Shown piece after piece: positions 22,821 to 33,386 of a DNA stretch of 64,000 nt. Each line of letters opens with the position of its first letter. Within the stretch, counting starts at the first letter, position 1. The DNA is from Stenopsyche tienmushanensis. Lineage: Eukaryota; Arthropoda; Insecta; Trichoptera; Stenopsychidae. Location of the stretch: NCBI GenBank assembly GCA_008973525.1, contig WACJ01000083.1:992001-1056000 (forward strand), given 5' to 3'. The notes beneath the pieces are model-generated. The model was not told where the DNA came from. It made no database searches and saw only the letters and a list, made by a program, of their open reading frames with translations. The position numbers and the translations under genes were made by a program.

Positions 22821-23315
22821 AGATAACAACAATAAATAAATACAAATCAACTAATCTCTTTATTTAACGGAGAAAGAGATCGCATCTATGTGAATACAAG
22901 CAAACCTGCCGGAGGAATACGTCTTCCCGCGGCCAATCGGTCGACTCGCTATTCTTGTTTCCTGCAGGTCCACATTTCTCCTCCTTTCGTAAGATGTAGA
23001 AAAGGAGGGAAAGCGTTGCACATATAGGCTTAATTAACGCCAATTAATCAATCATGTTTTCTGACACCACTCGTGAGGAATTGAATGGATATAAATACTG
23101 TAACTTTCTCCGGTATAAGTACCATTGTATAATAGGATTTTTTTGTATTATATATCTAATAAGCGTCACAATATGTTCATAGTATCAAAATGCAAATGTG
23201 CATCGTTTTGCACCGATTTGGGTGAGCCATCTGGACAGTGTGTGATTTATGATAAATTTTGAATATCGTAATAAATGTGTGTATGTGTACTAATGGTTGG
23301 TGTTTTTCTTTGCAG
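22821..23315. other. Intron upstream of the exchanger exon
   Basis: Non-coding sequence ending in a good polypyrimidine tract and acceptor (tttttctttgcag). I could not find the preceding exon of the exchanger anywhere upstream in the window, so this intron is probably very long. Confidence 0.6.
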
Positions 23316-23556
23316 ACTGCCGGTGCCTTGGCTGCTGTACGGAATCATTTATGGCAAGCCTGTGGAAGTTAGCTCCAAGGGGATGGTGTGCAGCATAGCC
23401 ATCCTGTTTATGATGTTAATATTCGTGATTATTTCGATCGCCTGCTTCCATTGGAGGATGAACAAAGGGCTGGGATTCACAATGTTTTTGCTGTATTTTG
23501 TGTTCGTGGCAGTCAGCCTTTGCTTCGAGTACAAGAAGCTGGTGTGCCCCGTGTAG
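23316..23556 (+). CDS. K+-dependent Na+/Ca2+ exchanger (SLC24/NCKX), last coding exon
   Basis: This family moves Ca2+ out of the cell in exchange for Na+, with K+ cotransport, at the plasma membrane. Only the C-terminal exon is here: 79 residues plus stop, entered by a split codon (one base at 23316, fitting Gly) after a clear acceptor. It starts LPVPWLLYGI and contains two hydrophobic helices, about residues 24-44 and 54-70 of the exon. Between them stands HWRMNKGLG, close to the family's WRMN(K/R).LG, and it ends in VCPV like other NCKX proteins. This segment is the end of the second Na_Ca_ex domain; the catalytic alpha repeats lie in exons outside the window or too far upstream to see. Insect orthologues include Nckx30C, but which paralogue this is cannot be told from one exon. 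Confidence 0.85.
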
Positions 23557-23628
23557 CCACGCGCCCCTTTATGCGATCACATTACGTACCTGTTTGTTTT
23601 TGTATATTCGCCCGCCGGCCATATAAGC

Positions 23629-23634
23629 AATAAA
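23629..23634 (+). promoter_or_regulatory. Poly(A) signal of the exchanger gene
   Basis: AATAAA lies 73 bases after the exchanger stop codon, in a GC-richer 3' UTR. It is the canonical signal and the first one downstream. Confidence 0.75.
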
Positions 23635-23639
23635 CGTTA

Positions 23640-26600
23640 CACATTAAGGCTCGACCGGCGAGACAACTCCCGTCTTCGTCGGACGTTATCTAAAATTAGG
23701 TCGATATCTTTTTCCAATTTATTTCCTTCACGACTCGGCCAGCGAGTGACGACTGCGGACCCGACACATCTTCGCACAACACCAGCGTGCGTCGCCGAAG
23801 AGACATATCATTATTGTGATTTAGTTGTTATTTGTGGCGGCTGGCCACTGAAGCGAGTCACCTGAAGCTTCGGGAAGGCCGCAAGTCCCGGAAACGCCCG
23901 ATTGTGGAAGAACGCACGCTTTTTACGTTAGATAGTGTTCGAGCACAACGGGTCAACAGATGCGTATATGCGTATATATGTATATACATTGGCACGGAGG
24001 GAACGCGTTCGCCTGCTTCGGTTCGTCGGCCCGCAAACGATGCACTTTTCCTTGGAAATGATCAAATTTTGTGATAATTAAATATAGATACCCTTTTATA
24101 CAATGAGATTAAAACTAGCATTAAATAGAGTTCAGTCGTCTTGATTTTGAGTCATTGGGCTTTTATCCACATAAAATTGGCTTATTTCTTGAGAAAATGT
24201 ATTCGATTCGTTCGTATTCGAGCCGACGCCCCCGTGCCAGAAAAGCGGTACGACACGAGGTTCTCTTCTTGAATTTGCGCGTATTAATTTCTCTTTTGGA
24301 AATTTTGCATGTACGAATTTCATTGAGTAATTTGAGCAGAGAACTGCGCCACGCTGGATTAGATAGTATCTGTCGAAATGGTTCTAAGAACGATATATTA
24401 AATAGTTGTTTAGATAGTTTTTATTAAAGGGCTGGATAAAGTATGCAGGACAGATAGGACGATCGTAAGCGCTTGATATTTTCCGATATACACATATATA
24501 TGTATATACCCCATATACATATGAATATATATGCATATATATTATACAATGTTGGTGCGATGGCGGACGCTATTGGGGAGGATATCCAGGATCTTTGCTA
24601 TGAGCCTTAGCGTCCGTGTAGGTTGTGAAGGATATAATATTTTTTGCATTTCTTCTTACCCGAACGAAATATTTATTCCATTCTTCTCTACTAAATCGAT
24701 TTAATATTATGAATCATATTATATAGGTAGTATATTGTTATTAGAGGAATGAAGTTGTTTTTATTAAATATATATATATACATTAAGGGGTTAATGTCTT
24801 AGCTAGAGCATGAATCCAATGAGACCTGAATACCTGAATCGAGTTGGAATGGTGCTTTGTCTAACGTGTTAATTTTCTTTAAAAAAAAAAAACATACCTG
24901 CCGGAGGTTAATCCGTTAAAATGATGATAATTAATGTTTAATTGTCATTATATATGCGAATCACATATACATAATTTACACATATACAAAACACATATAT
25001 ACGCATTTATTGATAATATTTTCTATTTCGAATGCGCACCATTCATTCATTAATGTATGAATTATATAAAAACACAATTTAGTCCAATGAAAAGCTTCGT
25101 ATTTAAACAATTATATTTCGACGCTCGTTCGCAAACGACGCTTCTGCGCAAGATCTTAGCTCGCACAATTTTAACGCACGACGACGAAAAAGTCGAGATC
25201 GAGTCGAAAAACGTTGATCCAATCAATAACAAGCTGAGATCAGCGACTTGGTGGTATTTTTAAGACAGAGTGCTGTATAACCTGCGCTGCTGCTGTGCGG
25301 TCTGCTCCGAATGCCCTCGGACTAGCCACACAAGAATGATCTCCACCTCTATTTGATCCCCAAGATCCACAAGCACAAAGTTGTGTCCACTCCTTTCACT
25401 TGGCGCCCCACTCTACAGCACAGGGTAAGCTATTAATGTTAGCTTGGATATCCCAAAAGCGTTTAATGAGCAAACCAACAAAACTACCTTATACTCTACA
25501 TCATTACCCCAAGATTTCGACTTTTACCCACGGACATAGGATTGTCCCATCTGGGATTTTATGAGTGAGCATCATAGAGTGAAACACCCAACCGATCCAA
25601 TTAATACAAGCATTTTATAAGAGGATGATTTTATACGTGGCTGACGTGTGAGCATCAAAAGCTGTGTAGTCTTCCAGACTTGTTCTGATGATTTAATGGT
25701 GGTTTAAATCATTTCAACGTGTTGAATCCAAGCAAAAAATCAATTTCGATAGAAAAACGCTTTGATCCTGTGTAATTATAGTGGGATCACATCTTACACC
25801 AGTGAAATTCGGCAGCTCATTAGGATGGACAGATGTCATTAGGGCTTGGGTGGGAATTAGGTATTCCCGACTTATCGCGGGCGATTGTGCGTGTTATTGT
25901 ATTGCGCCGAAGCTGTACGTTTTTAGATGTGGGATTTCGTTGGATCTTTCCGTTTATAGGGTGTTGCTTCGTTTGGATGATTTAGTCTCGCGTAGTGAAA
26001 ATGGGGTCTTCGTTTGTCGGTGGTCTTTCGTGTGCATTCCTAGTAGAGAATACTATATGTATATATGTATATTGAAACACTCGCCACATGATATATATGC
26101 GGATATGTATACATGCGTCTGGTGGCGCTTCTTGTTTTTCATTGAAAAAATATTTACCTAGGTCATATTATGAGACATGACTAGTTTGTTACTAGAGACG
26201 TTATATGAAGTTAAGGTTATTTATTATAGGGCAATGTGTTCGAGATTTGTTGGAAGGCGTCCGGCCCCTCTCCTAGGGCGCTACGCCCCTCGCGCTCACT
26301 CTACCGGTTTTTGTAAGACGAACAGTCATTTTAAGGGTTGGACTGGCCCGCGGATCGGGGAATCGTATTAAGAATTGATTAAAAGGGACGAAAGGCGGTC
26401 TGCGCTTTCACAGTACCTCCCCGGGAGAGGCTTTATTAGGACCGTCTCACGCTTTATTTATTTCAGGGCCACAAACGATTCGCACATTTTTCGTTATTAT
26501 CTTAGATGTAAGGAAACACGATGTCACAAAATCGATGATTAGATTATAATTCGGGCGAATGTGCACCGCGTGCGTATGGGATGGAATCGCGCATCCCGAA

Positions 26601-27448
26601 GGCGGCAGGCATTGTATGCGGACGCTTTCAGGTTGCGCTATTCGATGCCCGTACGGATATATGCGCGCGCGTCTGTGCGCATATATGTACATACGGATAA
26701 AGCCGCAAGTCCCCTAAAATTGGTGTAGCATTTAGACAAATGTACGTAAATAGTTGAAAACACTAAATACTGAATGATCACTGTGTGATTTTTTGATGAA
26801 TACGACGCTGTGTCTTTGTCTCCATCACGAAATTAACACTCGGACCTCAATGCAACAAGGAATAATATGTTATTTAATTTTGCTAAAGTTATTCGATGTC
26901 GTACAATAGTCCTGCGACCGGGAACACTTTACCGTGTGCCTTGTCATGTAAGCATCCACTGTATGTCGCACAAATCCATTGCCGTTTCTTCAGGATGCAG
27001 TGCTTGGACGCATGAGTTTTGAAGATTTTAGTTATCGAGGATTAGCGTAAGGATATGTAACAGTTAGTCCAGCGTTCGAGAGTTTCCCTATCCCAGTTTT
27101 ACATCTGCACCAGTTAATTCAATCACAATTTATGAATCGGTATCCTTTCGTGTCCCTAGATCCGGAGACGAACAAATTCACATTGTTATTCGCAGAATAA
27201 ATCCTATAGGGAAAACTCTTGGATTACGATGTTATGTACTTGAAGATTTCCGTTTTATATACGTCGATCATCCACAGCGCGTTTAACCCTATGAGTGCTA
27301 AAAGCGACACGCCCAAAAAGGCCAAATACGATCTATGCTCATCGAATTATTATCCTTAATCCTGCATTATTAAGAGTCAGAAAGCTCGCGGGTATTTGGC
27401 GGCCCGCAATCCCTTTGACCGTATATAGCAGTCTAAGAAGGTGGTAGT
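23640..27448. other. Gene-free region
   Basis: No supported exon. Short open frames at 23832-24074, 25057-25263 and 25781-26161 have no domain, codon pattern or splice context I can defend. A moderately CpG-rich patch at about 26240-26700 and TA-rich microsatellites near 24480-24545 and 24765 are the visible structure. Confidence 0.5.
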
Positions 27449-27911
27449 CAAACAACCAGAGCCGTAATAAGGGCGTGGCGAAACAGGCGCCCGCCACGGG
27501 CGCAATTCCGCGACCATTCCGACGGGTTCTTTACATGAACCAATACTGATTGATTCTGTCCGTTTTTATAATATATACTAAGTTGTCTAATCCCTCTTTT
27601 CTTCTTTATCGCTTAAACATTGAGCCAACCCAGGCGGCATAAACCCGCAATAAAATGAAGGCAACAATATTTTCGACTGATTGTATAATTTAAACAACCC
27701 ACCCGATCAGTCCTTCTTCAGACAACTTCGTTTCATAATGAGAGTTTGTAATCGTTCTGTGGACATGTTCAGGTATGGGCATCAGATCGCGAGGTGATCA
27801 CTCGTAATGGCAGCGGTCCGAAAAGCGGACCAATACAAACCTTATGGCCACTCCGTCCTCTTTTAGGGCTTTTTGTGGTATATGATTATAATAGTAATTT
27901 GAATTTCGGGT

Positions 27912-27924
27912 GGGGGGGGGGGGG
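27912..27924 (+). repeat. Poly-G run
   Basis: Thirteen consecutive Gs inside the hAT MITE just before the LINE target duplication. Copy 1 has a weaker G-rich stretch (gggggaggggg) at the same place, so the run expanded in this copy. Confidence 0.85.
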
Positions 27925-27939
27925 TTAAGTTAGATACTT

Positions 27940-28696
27940 TTTTTCTGTAGGCGAGGAATCTTCACAAGACACCCAGAGAATCTGGGTAGTGTAGGATTCA
28001 CGATTTTTCAGTCGTGCCTACCCACTAAACCCTAAAGGATTTTACCCACTAAACATCTCCCTTGTCCTTCTCTGTCCCCCTGGTATTGTTTTCCACATTG
28101 CTTCAGGAGGACAGGTCCCAGTTCTTCTTGCTGTCCATCATGCTGTGGACCATGTTGTCGACGTTGAGCTCGGCTACCCCGAGTGCTTGTTTCAGCAGTT
28201 TCCTCTGGGGTGTCAAAGCCTCACAGCCAATGATGGTGTGCTCTGCGTCGTCGACCTCCGCTTGGCAGTGTTGGCACGTTGCGGATGGTTCTTTGCCAAT
28301 CCGCTTCAGGTACGCACCGAAGCATCCGTGCCCAGTGAGCGCCTGCGTCAAGCGGTAATTTGTGCCCCCTTCTTTGCCTGGAGGTCCAGCACTTCGCATC
28401 TTCGGACACTGTCCTGTACGCTGCAGTGACTCGGAGTGTTCCCTGTCGCTGGACCCTGGCGAGCTTCTTTCTGTTGGTGTCGCGTCTGAGCGACTCATGC
28501 CATATCGGGGCTCCGTACAGAAAGATCGAGTGTATTACCTCGTTTATGGTACGTCTTCTGCACGGCTTTGGCCCTCCAATGTTGGGCATGAGTCGTCCAA
28601 GCTCGTTGGTCACCTTCTGCGCCTTCTGTGCAGCTTCTTCTATGTGTTTGCTAAAAGTCAGCTTGTTATCCATGAGGATCCCGAGGTATCTCGGCG
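27940..28696 (-). mobile_element. 5'-truncated R1-like LINE, copy 2
   Basis: A 757-bp minus-strand insertion flanked by the 14-bp duplication TAAGTTAGATACTT (27926-27939 and 28697-28710), with a short poly(A) at 27940-27945. The 5' part (28690 to about 28370) encodes the end of the reverse transcriptase domain: YLGILMDNKLTFSKHIEEA, ELGRLMPNIGGPKP, LYGAPIW and LRVTAAYRTVSEDA. After a deletion of roughly 60 codons relative to copy 1, and a frameshift, it continues with YRLTQALTGHGCFGAYL and the zinc knuckle CQHCQAEVDDAEHTIIGC. It is the same family as copy 1. The 3' UTR keeps the same three stems. Confidence 0.9.
27951..28016 (-). other. Structured 3' UTR of LINE copy 2
   Basis: In minus-strand reading: hairpin CACGA / TCGTG (28016-27999), outer stem GAATC / GATTC (27999-27995 with 27960-27956), and inner hairpin ACCCAGA / TCTGGGT with a three-base loop (27987-27971). 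These occupy the same places as the stems of copy 1 at 18331-18425. Confidence 0.65.
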
Positions 28697-28752
28697 TAAG
28701 TTAGATACTTGCCACGGGCACTTCATACCCTAGTTACGGCTCTGCAAACAAC

Positions 28753-31700
28753 CATGGATTGAATCGAATCTAGTGGGTTATCAATTAACATATTGACATA
28801 CAATCATAGATCCAATATTTATAAATGCAAATTGTACCGTTTGAATGCATGGATCTATGGATCAATGATAGATGTGGCACTCTAAGGGTTGAACGCCGAA
28901 TCGCGCAGCTGGAAACGGCCGCCGCAAGATTTAACACATTGCCGGCCGTCTGCATGTGATCCGGACACGATAAAAAATGACTTTGGAAAACAACAGTATT
29001 CTAAATAAATCAAGGCATCATTGCAACGATCTTATGAAAAAAATATTTCATTTCGACTAAAACCTATAGGCATACATATTTTAGTGGAGTACGATCACGC
29101 CGGTGATATATATGATACATTTAGTATCGGTTTTAAACGCGAACAGATTGTTGTTATTTCTTGATAAATATACTCATACTATTTATTTATTTTTAGTTTT
29201 AAGATGAATAAAACAACGTAATAAATTAACGCATACTATTTAGTTTAAAGATGTTACATCGCGAGCGTCGATGGCTTTAGAGGAAGACATAAACGGAGGG
29301 ATCGTAGCGAGAGTCGTTTTATTAACAATGTGAAGAACTAATTTTTATTATATATGAAGAAAGCAATCGTATAATGTCTGTACAAAATAATGCAATTTAT
29401 ACAATGAATATTTAAGGAAAAAAAAAAATTGGAAAAAAATCTTAACACACTTATGTCTCAGATTTAACCGAATTGATTTCGCAAATACGCGGTACTCGAC
29501 TACTTTGCTTCCGAACATAGAAAGAAACTTGTATTCCTCATTCTCTTCGTTATGATGAGCGAAATGATGGCTGTCAAAACTGAGACAATTTTATAAGTGT
29601 ACAAAACACTCGTTATTGCTATTGTATTAATATTTCAAAACTTACTTACATTTAAGTCTTAATTATATATTTATAAATACTCTTCGGTGAAGGTTGGTCA
29701 AAAATGTCAAGGAGATGATCGAGCCGCGATCGAAAATGTCCGAGGCGATTCGTACCTTTTTGCCACTTTTCAGCCGAAAAAGTGGTCAATCGAGCCTAAG
29801 CAGAAATACCTCAAAACGACAAAATTTGCACTCGCCTCGAACAGTTTCGATCTCGCACACGTAACGAAATACTTCCGCAAATTGCCTGATGAATTTAACC
29901 AAAGGTGCAGTACTTATTAAAAAAAAATATAAAAAAAAGAACTGAATCTCAAAAAAAAAAGATGGACCAAGATCTTAGAATAGATATCAAAAAATCCAAA
30001 AATATTAAGAAAAAAAGGTCTTACGTACGCTCTTAAAAATAAAAAAGATTGTTTTTATACGTCGTCGAACAATAACGAAAAAAATAACGTAAAAAACGCG
30101 CAAAAACACCGTTTTTTAAGTTTTTGCCAACCTTCACCAATTATGTTGATCTTTTGAGCCGTGAGTCTATTTGAGCTATCAGAATTTAAATTAGATTATT
30201 CAATTCGTAAAGAGTATAATAACTATTTATAGTGATACCTATTTGCATGCGGCGGGAGTCGGTCGCGGCGAGGGGCGACGCGCAGAGCACGAATGAAAGT
30301 CGTCAATTAAAATTGGTAGGATTCGGTGCGCATACGCTCGCGCGCCCTGTCGCGATTCGCTCGCGCCGCGTCGTTGTTTGGCGATCGCGCGAAGCGGCCC
30401 CGGCGGGGATCGAGGCGATCTTAGGGTGTATTTTTGGACATTAGCAAAAAGTCGATGCCCGCGCGCCGCTTCGGTCGGTTGGTGCGGGCGGCGGCGCAGC
30501 ACGGCGCGCCGCCCGCACTCGTCCCGTTCTTTCATTACTCACACTCAGCCTTCCGCTTTTCTAAAACCAACAATATAGCGAACAGATTAGATGACGCAAT
30601 TTTTTGGATACGTTTTTTATTGTATGTATTTTTTATACACGTTGCGAATATTTAAAATGTAATAATCGAAAACGAGGCACAATTCATGTAGCACAAGTAT
30701 ATAATCTACATTTTAAAGTGTCCGATCCATCCACTGGATCGCCTTCTATCATATGGATTTTTTTCGAAATCGATCGACTACAAGTAGACCTTTTCGTATA
30801 AACGAGTCGTCTCTCACGTTGCATGCAGTTATATTTACTCTCTCTACTCGTATATTTAATCTAGTGAGGTATCCGAAGTACGGCTATCTTACATTATGTA
30901 TCTAAACTTGCATCATACCTTATATGCAAAAAAAATGTATATCATTTTATGTATTTCTATTGTGCGTGAAATCCGAAAACGGTGGCATTTTTCATCGAGA
31001 TTAACGTTCGCAGCATTTTTGAAACGCGCATGCGCGACGACTCGTCGCGCAGAACCGCGACCGAGGCGGACGACGCGAAAGATGCCGCCCTTATCGCGAG
31101 TTCGCATTTTTTTCGATTCATTCATGTGTAAGCCGGTACCCTAAAAAGTAAAGATTCAATGTAATATTTATAATAAATTGCAATATATACATATATTTAA
31201 AAATGTTTATCTCGCATTGCAATCTAATGACAAAAATGATGTGATAGCGTTTCAATGAATTTGTTTTTAAAACGTAGACGTCCTATATACTGTTGACTAT
31301 TTAGCATTGTATAATTTAAAAGATATATTAATATTAGTATATTTTCCTATTAATTGTTAACGTGAATGAATAAATATGAATTTAGTTGCAAATGAAGGTT
31401 GATGATCGAGGAGCGGTGAAGAGGCGAGCTCTGCTGGCTGAAGAGTGGTCGGACGCGGCAGCCTCGAATATTTCAAACATACTAGTTGCACACTTTTACC
31501 GTTGTGGCGCTGCTGCGGCCGTCAGGGGGAGATGGTGAGGGGGGCAGCCGCTCTGGCATGTTATCCATTTTGCCGACAATATTATAAAAATATAACCAAA
31601 AATATACACCTCTTTTATTTCAATATAACCTACCCAATAACCACTATATCAGTAATAAAAAATGATCCAAATCAATTCCTTATTATCACCTATCAAATGT

Positions 31701-33386
31701 AAATTCATTTTTCTGGCAAAGGACAGGGTTAGCGTGTAAGTCTGCCAGTTTACTTTGTCTGAAGAATTTGCAAATGAGTGATGATACTCAGCAAATGACG
31801 TCACTCCAGAACAGTCAAGGGTGAATAATAAAACTGGTCAACGATAAGAATGATGTGAGTATCTTAATTATCAAAACAAACGCCTGCTTTTAAGACAACA
31901 CGAACGAAAGTCGTGTTATATTTGTTGATAAAGCTTTATAACTTATCCGACGATAGCGATTTCACTTAATTATACCTAAATTTTATGAGGGTTATAAAAC
32001 GATTTTTTGTTGAATAATAAGTATGAAAATTTACGAGTTTCTTTAAAATATATACTATATATATATATATATATTGAGAATGTTGAGAACGTGTAGGGGT
32101 ACCTTTACAGCACAACTTAAAGCATAGCAAGAAAAACATAAGTTGTTAGCTAAGACAGTGCTTGTATGCGACGATACTGTACCGGCTCTCAACAATGCGT
32201 CCAATGAAGCCACATATTAAAAACAAACAATCCAAAAGTTGAATTAAATATATGAATTTATCATTTAAAAAATCTTGTTGGAATCAAATCAGATTTGAGG
32301 GCGACACGTTTCGACCCCTTTGTGTCATGGTCATCACCGAATTAAAATTTATAAAGCAAACATCAAGCTTATTTATATTTAAAAGGGTTTTACATCGCTG
32401 AATGAATTTAACCACGTGTTTTTCACATTCGTGAAAACGTGGTCGCTAACCACACCTTGTGTGCAGATTTGAAACCAAAATATTTGAGCATACAAACACT
32501 ACAACACAATTATATTGCAAATATAAATAAATAAAAAAGCGATTTATTAAAGATTTATTTTATTTTGTAATGCATTTATAATAAATTAATAATAAAATAT
32601 ATAAGGGCATTGTATAGTGTTTGTGTTATTCATTTTTTAAATAAGATAGTTTCCCTATCGTACCTTAATGTCACTAAAAACAATATTTTAATGATCAATT
32701 GATTTTTTAAAAATATTTTAGCTTTACAAGCATTTTTTATTAATGATACGCGAGCCACTTTAATATAAATTTGATTTAATAACGACAATATTCCGTATAA
32801 AATCAAAATCACATTGGGACATTTTAAGGGGAATCGGTGTGGATATTTTTCACACTGGCAATACTGTGAAGCTATCGGATGAGATTGATTTTCGGCCAGT
32901 ACAAAACGATACAAAATATTATTACTATATATTATATATGCATATTTATTAATTCTAAATAAAGATAATATTTTTATTAAATTTTAGACAATTATTTGTG
33001 ATATTTCGATTAGTAAATTTGTGATTTAAAAAAAATATATATATTTATTCGGTGTGACAATTTTGTTGGTGGTATCGTAGGGGGAATAAGGCGCATGCGC
33101 TTCACAGGGTTCTGGGGGCTGCAAATGACATGTGGCCCCCGCGACAAGCCCCACAACGTCCTCCCCAGGACTTGTCTGCAAGAGGTGAGCACTTGCATTT
33201 TATTCCATCCATCAAATAAGCGTCCTTTTCGCGCAAACAAATAAGTACACTATATTGTTTTGTATACATGATTACTAGTATATGCATGCTTGACATTGAC
33301 ACACATAAAATGTGACAACAATACTAATTTTGACAGGAGTCAATTTGTTTGTTATTGAAGCATCATTTGTGGTTTATAGTATGCAG
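28753..33386. other. Gene-free region with CpG-rich blocks
   Basis: No supported exon. The block 30245-30535 is very CpG-rich and a second, shorter one is at 31015-31090. Open frames across them on both strands are a consequence of base composition. One of these blocks could be a promoter or first exon of the Bcl-2 family gene downstream. A GC-richer segment at 33080-33184 ends in a good donor (gtgagc) and could be a 5' exon, but it gives no convincing protein. A TA microsatellite lies at 32058-32075. Confidence 0.5.
30245..30535. promoter_or_regulatory. CpG-rich block, possible promoter or 5' exon
   Basis: About 290 bp dense in CG dinucleotides (GCGGCGCAGCACGGCGCGCC and similar), in a surround of AT-rich DNA. 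In insect genomes with little CpG loss this marks unmethylated promoter or 5' UTR sequence more often than coding sequence. It lies about 3 kb upstream of the first recognised Bcl-2 family exon, on a strand that would fit. This is inference only. Confidence 0.35.

Larger units (their letters stand above)
27449..28752. mobile_element. hAT-type MITE, copy 2, split by a LINE
   Basis: The element is 27457-28744, bounded by the 8-bp direct repeat CAAACAAC (27449-27456 and 28745-28752). Its ends are inverted repeats: CAGAGCCGTAATAAGGGCG at left, and CAGAGCCGTAACTAGGGTATG on the complement at right. An 8-bp duplication plus a CAGAG end is the hAT superfamily signature. The body matches copy 1 (TACATGAACCAATACTGA, TATATACTAAGTTGTCTAAT, the CGGTCC hairpin). 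Removing the nested LINE leaves about 0.5 kb without coding capacity. Confidence 0.85.

Noticed and set aside
25781..26161. 126-residue open frame
   Set aside because: No family resemblance, Cys/Tyr-rich random-looking composition and a microsatellite-like TATATGTATATATG stretch within it.
32290..32345. Hammerhead-ribozyme-like string on the minus strand (GGTGATGACC ... GGGGTCGAAACGTGTC)
   Set aside because: The core would need CTGATGA directly followed by a stem closing before GAAA. Here the first base is G, and the bases after GATGA do not pair with those before GAAA, so a working hammerhead is not supported.
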